15,485 nt of DNA from CAXTTV01 sp964247295. GTDB lineage: Bacteria; Chloroflexota; Ktedonobacteria; Ktedonobacterales; Ktedonobacteraceae. The DNA is taken from positions 1 to 15,485 of the forward strand of contig CAXTTV010000117.1 in NCBI GenBank assembly GCA_964247295.1, read 5' to 3'. Shown piece by piece: positions 6,093-11,998 of the stretch; positions within the stretch are counted from its first letter, which is position 1, and each line of letters starts with the position of its first letter. Below the pieces are notes generated by a model, which saw only the letters and a list, made by a program, of their open reading frames with translations, had not been told where the DNA came from and did no database searches. The position numbers were made by a program, and so were the translations under genes.

Positions 6093-8720
6093 ATGAAGCT
6101 TCGACGCTATGGGCGCGATCTTGAGCGCCTGGGTCAACGCTACCGCCTCGATGGCTCTCTTGGTAGTGGTGCGGTTGCCGATGTTTGTCTTGCCTGGGAT
6201 GAATGGAAGGCTCACGAGGTCGCGATTAAGGTTATCAAATCTGAGGATCTGGACCAGGATCTGCTGAACCGTTTTCTCCACGAGGCTTCGCAGATTGTGG
6301 GATGGGATCATCCAAATATTCTGCGCGTTTTAGAGGATGTAGAGTTGGAACTGATCGATCCCAATCGTGGATCTGTGGTTCCGTATATTGTAATGGAGTA
6401 TGCAGACGGGGGAGATCTTCAGAAGCGGTTGACCTTTGGCGTACCCAATCCTTTAGGGCAGACGGTGCATATCTTTTCCCAATTATGTAGCGCGATAGAT
6501 TACGCGCACAGCCAGGGGATCGTCCATGGAGATATCAAGCCGCTCAATGTATTGTTCCGCATTCTGCCGGATGGGACGGAGCAGGTTGCGCTGAGCGATT
6601 TTGGATTGGCGATCCAGCTTGAAGTCATGCACTACACCTTCTCGCGTCAGGGGACGCTGGCATATCTTGCTCCCGAGCAGTTTGATGATCAGGTAAGCCC
6701 GGCCAGCGACATTTTCTCGTTAGGGGTTGTTCTCTACCAAATGTGTACAGGACGGTTGCCCTACAAACGCACGATCCGTGATCTCAAAGAGGGGGTGGTA
6801 GATACTCCACCTGAGCTGCCAAGCCATATCAATCGGGAGCTGCCCGAGGCGATAGATGAGATCGTCTTGAGGGCGTTAGCGAGCGACCCGGTTGATCGCT
6901 ATGCCACAGCGCGTGATCTTTGGAAGGACCTGCAAGCCGCGACCAGACTACCCTTCCAGCCGGCGCGTGAAACCTCGCCAGTCATTCCTCCCCGGCCAAA
7001 GCAGAACTCTCGACCGAACCTGCCCCATACCCCTGAGCCAGAAGAGGTTGATGATCTGGAGCCGCCCTCGCTAGAGGAGCTGGCCGCCCTGGGGATTGCC
7101 GGAAGCGCTGGTTTGGTAGCCGAAATGGATCGGGCCTCAATGGACGATATGTACGAGGATCGGAACGAAGATCTGCTCGTAGATGATGCGAGAGATCCAG
7201 CCGCGATCCGCCTGTCTGCCCAGCGACCGGCGATGCCACCACGTAGACCGGTGGCGGGAGTGATGCCGAGCGCGCGCGAGATTGACACGCCCCGGCAGCA
7301 ACCGGTGGGGCGAAGTCCCAGTAAAAGCTCGCCGGGAAGCCGGGGAGGTCCGACACGGCAGCTTTCTCAGGCCGAACTGGAGGAGATCCCGACGAGAAGA
7401 GAGCGGCCCTCGCGCCCTGTAAGAACGCAGACGGGCCCATTGCGCGTCGCGACCGCCGCCGCTGGAGGTGTGATAAACGCTGAGCGGACAGTGCAGATGA
7501 AAGCGCCCCCCGCCAAAAGCCAGAATAGCAAATCGTCGCAGAAACAGAAAAGGACGCGGTTCTTGTGGCTCGGGATCGTATTGTCACTGGTCCTGTTGTT
7601 TATCCTGGGAAGCATCGTATTCGCGTCAGGGCAAGCAGGGAACGTAGGAGCGGCCCTGCACCTGCCGATCCCCACGCCGACGCCCTACGCCTCCACCATC
7701 GTGCTGACACCAACAAAAGCTAATGTCGACAAAACCTACACCATCAAAGCCGTCCAGAAGCCGGGAGAGGGACAGGTAGAGGCGCGGCAGATCACCAGCG
7801 ACAAATCCGACTCCAAAACCGTCACCGCCACCGGAGCGGGTTCAACGCCGGGAAAGAACGCCCAAGGACTAATAACATTTTTTAATGGAGCCGGTCAGCG
7901 TAAAACAATTGTGGCAGGTACAACAATTACTGGAAATTCAGGTGTCACTGTGGTGACTGATAACGCTGTTGACTTACCTGCTGCCTCAGTTGCTAGTCGA
8001 GGTCAGGCTAATGTCACTGCCCATGCCGCTAATGGCGGAACCCAGGGTAATATTCCAGCCAATGATATTAATACAACGTGTTGTGGAGCGAATGACATTT
8101 TTGTAGTTAATGGTGGGTTTGGTGGCGGGGCGAACCCCGAGAAGTTTACGTTTGTGCAGCAGGGGGATATCGACAACGCGATTGGGGGATTGAAACCGGC
8201 GCTGCTGGAGCAGGCGCGCGCGGACGTGAACGGCAAGCTGGATAAGAAAGAGAAGTTTACCGGCGAGACCGGTTGCGACACCACGCAGGCTGATGCCAGC
8301 CAGAACGCCGGAGATCACGCGAATGCCGTGACCGTTACAGTCGCAGTGCGTTGTAGTAACGAGGCCTATAATCTATCGAATGCCCTGGATACCGCCACCC
8401 AGAAATTTACCAAAGATGTTGGGGATGGATTTAAGCCAGTTGGGAAGATCAACACAAACGTATTGAAGACCACCGTGGGAAATGATGGTGTCGTCTCCCT
8501 GAAAATTCAGGCCACAGGATCGAAGGTCCCGGTCTTCACAGTTCAGCAGAAAGAAACAATAGCCAGAATGATTGCAGGGAAGACAAAAAAGCAAGCACAG
8601 TCTATACTAGAAAATCAGGGGGGAGTATCATCAATTGGTATAAATATCTCGGGTGGTGATGGGAGCCTCTTGCCCCGCAATCCTAATAGTATTACAATTG
8701 CGGTCCAGGATGTGCAATAG
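6093..8720 (+). CDS. Transmembrane non-RD Ser/Thr kinase with baseplate-J-like ectodomain
   Basis: An 875-residue protein with ATG preceded by GAGAGGAGC. The kinase domain (about 17-285) has GSGAVADV (24-31), K46, helix-C E64, DFG (169-171) and APE (193-195). Its catalytic loop reads VHGDIKPLN: the Arg of HRD is Gly146, while catalytic D147, K149 and N152 remain. It is therefore a non-RD kinase, probably active but less dependent on activation-loop phosphorylation. The long linker (about 290-485) is charged, Pro/Arg-rich and holds Thr motifs GGPTRQL (418-424) and ERTVQM (464-469). Basic KQKRTR precedes the membrane helix (about 490-512). The ectodomain has the baseplate-J core (about 590-680) and Cys at 663, 664, 728 and 754. 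Its C-terminal subdomain (IAGKTKKQA, then LPRN-x-x-SITI) is the full-length form, unlike the shorter ends of the first two kinases. Codon use inside 7872-8129 differs sharply from the flanks. Substrates and ligand are unknown. Confidence 0.93.
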   Translation: MKLRRYGRDLERLGQRYRLDGSLGSGAVADVCLAWDEWKAHEVAIKVIKSEDLDQDLLNRFLHEASQIVGWDHPNILRVLEDVELELIDPNRGSVVPYIVMEYADGGDLQKRLTFGVPNPLGQTVHIFSQLCSAIDYAHSQGIVHGDIKPLNVLFRILPDGTEQVALSDFGLAIQLEVMHYTFSRQGTLAYLAPEQFDDQVSPASDIFSLGVVLYQMCTGRLPYKRTIRDLKEGVVDTPPELPSHINRELPEAIDEIVLRALASDPVDRYATARDLWKDLQAATRLPFQPARETSPVIPPRPKQNSRPNLPHTPEPEEVDDLEPPSLEELAALGIAGSAGLVAEMDRASMDDMYEDRNEDLLVDDARDPAAIRLSAQRPAMPPRRPVAGVMPSAREIDTPRQQPVGRSPSKSSPGSRGGPTRQLSQAELEEIPTRRERPSRPVRTQTGPLRVATAAAGGVINAERTVQMKAPPAKSQNSKSSQKQKRTRFLWLGIVLSLVLLFILGSIVFASGQAGNVGAALHLPIPTPTPYASTIVLTPTKANVDKTYTIKAVQKPGEGQVEARQITSDKSDSKTVTATGAGSTPGKNAQGLITFFNGAGQRKTIVAGTTITGNSGVTVVTDNAVDLPAASVASRGQANVTAHAANGGTQGNIPANDINTTCCGANDIFVVNGGFGGGANPEKFTFVQQGDIDNAIGGLKPALLEQARADVNGKLDKKEKFTGETGCDTTQADASQNAGDHANAVTVTVAVRCSNEAYNLSNALDTATQKFTKDVGDGFKPVGKINTNVLKTTVGNDGVVSLKIQATGSKVPVFTVQQKETIARMIAGKTKKQAQSILENQGGVSSIGINISGGDGSLLPRNPNSITIAVQDVQ

Positions 8721-9110
8721 TCATAAATGGGGATGGCCAGGGTTGGGGACCGGTAGGAGGGCTGTTCTTGAACATGCGCAAGCTGTCAGGATTGGAGGAT
8801 CTCCCAGGAGGCATGGCGAGATGCGCCAGAAGCGGCACGTCATCGCTTTGCTCGACGGGCCGTCCTACGACAGGTACATGGACCCTTTTTGGTCCCACAT
8901 TCACAATGGTGTCAGCAGAGTCGCAAGCGATTCTGTTGGGAAAAGCAGGTGGTAGGTTGCTCTTCGAGATTGTTTGAGGGTAACAATCGGCACGCATAGC
9001 TCGACCCATCTACAAGGGTAGTTTGTTCGTATTATATATATCATTTATAGCATTATAAACTATTGATGAGCGCACCCCTATTTTGGAGTAGTATGCGTAA
9101 TTGGGCGTTC

Positions 9111-9173
9111 TGTATACTTGCTCCCCAGGCCCATTTATAAAAGGTTCTGGAAAACTCGCTGATTGTATACTTG
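9111..9173 (+). repeat. Direct repeat TGTATACTTG, two copies 53 bp apart
   Basis: TGTATACTTG occurs identically at 9111-9120 and 9164-9173, both upstream of the candidate promoter of the 9285-14311 operon. The start-to-start distance of 53 bp is close to five helical turns, which would place both copies on the same DNA face. They are candidate activator or repressor sites. A related string (GTTCTATACTTTGG, 5931-5944) precedes the 6093 kinase gene. Confidence 0.4.
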
Positions 9174-9206
9174 TCTCAAGTAGAGCGGCCAAAGTATGCA
9201 AAAGCC

Positions 9207-9234
9207 TTGCACTTTCGGGCGTATAGTGTAAAAT
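9207..9234 (+). promoter_or_regulatory. Candidate promoter of the kinase-less paralogue/kinase operon
   Basis: TTGCAC (9207-9212) and TAAAAT (9229-9234) are 16 bp apart and end 50 bp before the ATG at 9285. The -10 matches consensus at five of six bases; the -35 matches at only three. Confidence 0.35.
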
Positions 9235-9284
9235 GTGTATCATCAGCGAGAAAACGCCAAATTGAGGGATAAAGAGGGAATTAT

Positions 9285-11975
9285 ATGAGACAGGGCGATG
9301 GCGCAGAAATACTTGCTGCTAATGATCCACGCAGCTCAGAGATCGGTATTATTCATGTTGATCCCAATGATGATCGTCAATCCGTTCTGACTGCTATTTT
9401 AACTCAAGATAAAGCTGGAAAAAAACAGATAGTTGTTGACCTTCCCGATGGGGCGAATAAGGCATTCGCGCGCCCAATTGATTTTGAAGGTTTGAAGCAG
9501 ATGAGGCGGGGTATTCAGGCCCAGATTGTGTTTATCACCTCTCCGGGTTCGGGGCCGACCGAATACGCGCGTCAGCGGCGTTTTCCCGTGTATTCTTCGT
9601 TTGAGAGCTACGAAGAATCGCTAAATGAGCATGAGGATTTTTCCGAGGAGCCACTACCCGAGCCGGAGCCAGAAAAGAAACGGGGCTGGTTCTTTGGGCG
9701 TAAGCCAGCAAAGGACGAGGAACCGGTTCCCCCCGCGCGAGTGGTACAGCGAGGAAGCACACAACCCTTACCACCGTCTCAGGTCGTGGCTATGGCGCAA
9801 TCTCCAGTTGAGGAGGAGGCATATGAAGATGAAGAGCCGCCACTAAGAAGATCACGAGGGGCGCGGGGGTCTCAAGAACTGCGTCAGCAGCGTCGGAACA
9901 CGATGGGGCCTGGAGGAGCAGCGGCGGCTGGAGCGGCAGGTTTTGCCGCCGATGAAGCGTTGAGACATCGGCCCGCGAGTCAGCCGGACCCCTATGGGAC
10001 GGATGAGAATGCCGAGGATGCTGAAGAGAGCTTTGAGGATTGGGGTGATGAACTGGATGAGACCCCAATTGAGGAAGAGGGGTATCTCGGTCCCGAAGAA
10101 AACGAACACGAGGTCATCGCCCCCCCGATCGTCGAGAACAGGCCGGGACAATCCCGCGCCTCTGAAGTTGAGCAGAGGGATCCTGTGCGGACACAGCGGG
10201 TCACTCCCTCGCCTGTGGATGATGTAGCTGATCCGGGAAGCACTGTAATCAATGTTCGAGGTCGAAATGGGCGGCCAGGGCGGGATGCAGCGATAGGAGA
10301 CGCAGGTGCGGCTGGTGCTTTGGCAGCCAGTGAGAGCGAGCCAAATATCATCAAAATCACCAAATCTCGACCGTTGGCAAAACCGCCTCGGGTGACGCGT
10401 GGGCGTGGCACCGTTGAATTGAACCAGCCGGTTGCACGAGGGGCGCGTCCAGTAGAAGAAGAGCGGACCATGATGCTGCCACCGGACATAGCTGAGGAGG
10501 AGGAAGAGGATCTGCAACCACGGCGAACTCCCAACAAAAACAGGTCCGCAGCGGCCATGGGAGCGGCGGGATTTGTCGCGGGGAGCGCATCAAGTCCGCG
10601 AACGTCCAACGCTGCCGGTGGAGTAGTTACACCTCCCAAACAGAAGCCAGTGCGTCCAGTAGGGCCGCCACCAGTGACCCCAAACCCCCCACCTGATAAT
10701 CGTGATCGTCGAAGGTCGCGTGCACCCCTTCTCTTGCTTCTCTTGCTTCTCTTGTTGTTATTCGCGTGCGTCGCTGTAGCATATGCAATGCCAGGAAGAT
10801 TTGGTTCATTGGGTCGGGTCCTTCCGGGGGCTGGATCAAACAACAGCGTCAGCATCGTGCCAGCCAACACCCATCTAAGCAAAGATTTTGTCGTGACCGC
10901 GACCAAAGATCCAGATCCCAATCCCACAGCGCGGCAGGTCTCCTCGCGGGTCTTAACGTATACCACGCCGGTGCAGACCAAGACCGCCCAGGCGAGTGGG
11001 AAGCATGTGGTTGAGGCAAAGAGGGCCAGCGGAACGATTACGTTCTTTAATACTAATACGACACCAACGTTTGTGGGAGTTACTACATTTCCTGTTGGGA
11101 ATAGTATGTCAATTGTAACAGATAAAGGCGTGAGCGTTCCTGGCGGTACTCTGCCAGATCTAGGGACCGTGACGGTACAGGCTCATGCCTCTGATCCAGG
11201 CCCAAATGGGAATATCAATGCTGGAACGATCAGTGGAAATTGTTGTTCGGCTGGCATAGCCGCTAAAAACAGTGATTTTACCGGAGGGACAGAGGCCTCG
11301 AACTACAAGGTTGTCTCGCAGGCCGATATTGATGGCGCGGCAGATCCCTTGAAGAAAAGTGAGCAGGAGGCGGCTCAGAAGCAGCTTCAGGCCCAGTTAA
11401 AGCCGGGTGAGCACGCGATTGACAATGGCAAATGTACACCAAACGTGACCTCCGATCATAAGGCCGATGAAAAAGCGGATGCCGTCACCGTCTCGGTCAC
11501 AGCCACCTGTACTCAGATTGTGTACAACCAGGAGGCGGCCCAGAACGTCACAGCGACCCTGCTCAAGCAGGGAGCGGCCAATGATCCAGGAGCGGGGTAT
11601 CAACTGGCGGGACAGGTTGTGACCTCGCAGAAAAGCGCCAACGTAACCGACGAAAAGAACGGAACCGTCTCGCTAGTGCTAAAGGCCGAGGGGATCTGGG
11701 TTTATCAGTTTACGGATCAGACCAAGCAGGATCTGGCGCGGCAACTGGCGGGCAAGAGTAAGAGCGCGGGTTTGACCATTTTGAACAACGATAAGCGGAT
11801 TGCGAAGGTCAAAGACGTTCAATTAAGTGGTGACAACTTCCCGAGTGATCCAAAGGACATTCAGTTCGCGGCCCAGGATGTCCCTGGGCTGCAACCGACA
11901 GCGACCCCACCCAATGGTAGTGGGGGAGTTGGAGGTTCGAGTGGGTCAGGGACGCCCGTTCCGGGGCAGGGGTAA
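9285..11975 (+). CDS. Kinase-less membrane paralogue: alpha/beta N-domain, long acidic linker, baseplate-J-like ectodomain
   Basis: An 896-residue protein; the ribosome site AGAGGGA lies 5 bp before the ATG. No kinase motif is present. Residues about 18-112 alternate strands and helices (IGIIHVDP, KKQIVVDLP, AQIVFITS, then FPVYSSFESY). This resembles the small alpha/beta domain at the start of other membrane proteins with baseplate-J domains, where a VDP/DPED start is usual. A cytoplasmic linker of about 370 residues follows, very acidic, with three Ala/Gly-rich islands (GAAGF type) and ERTMML (393-398). Basic DRRRSR precedes a membrane helix (482-about 501) that begins with eleven Leu. The ectodomain has the baseplate-J core, four Cys (653, 654, 717, 742), an AGKS subdomain and a unique Gly/Ser/Pro tail of about 30 residues. 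It is 23 bp upstream of a kinase gene and probably co-transcribed. It may be a partner or substrate of that kinase; this is inference. Confidence 0.85.
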   Translation: MRQGDGAEILAANDPRSSEIGIIHVDPNDDRQSVLTAILTQDKAGKKQIVVDLPDGANKAFARPIDFEGLKQMRRGIQAQIVFITSPGSGPTEYARQRRFPVYSSFESYEESLNEHEDFSEEPLPEPEPEKKRGWFFGRKPAKDEEPVPPARVVQRGSTQPLPPSQVVAMAQSPVEEEAYEDEEPPLRRSRGARGSQELRQQRRNTMGPGGAAAAGAAGFAADEALRHRPASQPDPYGTDENAEDAEESFEDWGDELDETPIEEEGYLGPEENEHEVIAPPIVENRPGQSRASEVEQRDPVRTQRVTPSPVDDVADPGSTVINVRGRNGRPGRDAAIGDAGAAGALAASESEPNIIKITKSRPLAKPPRVTRGRGTVELNQPVARGARPVEEERTMMLPPDIAEEEEEDLQPRRTPNKNRSAAAMGAAGFVAGSASSPRTSNAAGGVVTPPKQKPVRPVGPPPVTPNPPPDNRDRRRSRAPLLLLLLLLLLLFACVAVAYAMPGRFGSLGRVLPGAGSNNSVSIVPANTHLSKDFVVTATKDPDPNPTARQVSSRVLTYTTPVQTKTAQASGKHVVEAKRASGTITFFNTNTTPTFVGVTTFPVGNSMSIVTDKGVSVPGGTLPDLGTVTVQAHASDPGPNGNINAGTISGNCCSAGIAAKNSDFTGGTEASNYKVVSQADIDGAADPLKKSEQEAAQKQLQAQLKPGEHAIDNGKCTPNVTSDHKADEKADAVTVSVTATCTQIVYNQEAAQNVTATLLKQGAANDPGAGYQLAGQVVTSQKSANVTDEKNGTVSLVLKAEGIWVYQFTDQTKQDLARQLAGKSKSAGLTILNNDKRIAKVKDVQLSGDNFPSDPKDIQFAAQDVPGLQPTATPPNGSGGVGGSSGSGTPVPGQG
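10728..10754 (+). repeat. 9-bp minisatellite (3 copies) encoding the poly-Leu membrane helix
   Basis: CTTCTCTTG is repeated three times perfectly and in frame. Each unit encodes three Leu, and with the next two Leu codons (TTG TTA) the run reaches eleven Leu at the start of the single membrane segment. Gain or loss of one unit would change the helix by three residues without a frameshift. Confidence 0.9.
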
Positions 11976-11998
11976 GCTAAGAAAGGATTTGCGTATAC

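Larger units (their letters stand above)
8721..9284. other. 564-bp intergenic region without a supported gene
   Basis: The left half (8721 to about 9005) is GC-rich and has short open frames on both strands, but none has a ribosome site or a recognisable protein pattern. It may be a decayed coding relic, though nothing proves it. The right half is AT-rich and looks regulatory, with a direct repeat (9111-9120 and 9164-9173) and a candidate promoter (9207-9234) before the gene at 9285. A weak hairpin ACCC/GGGT occurs near 9004-9019. Confidence 0.55.

Noticed and set aside
8880..8895. GGACC/GGTCC hairpin around six bases rich in T
   Set aside because: Five-base stem without a T tail, 160 bp after the nearest stop codon; likely chance.
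8653..9009. Overlapping short open frames on both strands in the 8721-9284 gap
   Set aside because: No ribosome site, no recognisable motifs, and competing frames of similar length on both strands. A decayed gene cannot be excluded, but nothing supports a call.
9992..10981. Long open frame (329 codons) on the - strand opposite the acidic linker of the 9285 gene
   Set aside because: It is the antisense of a GC-rich, low-complexity coding region. Its product is Ser/Arg/Pro-rich without any domain, and the + strand frame has clear homology, TM helix and ribosome site.
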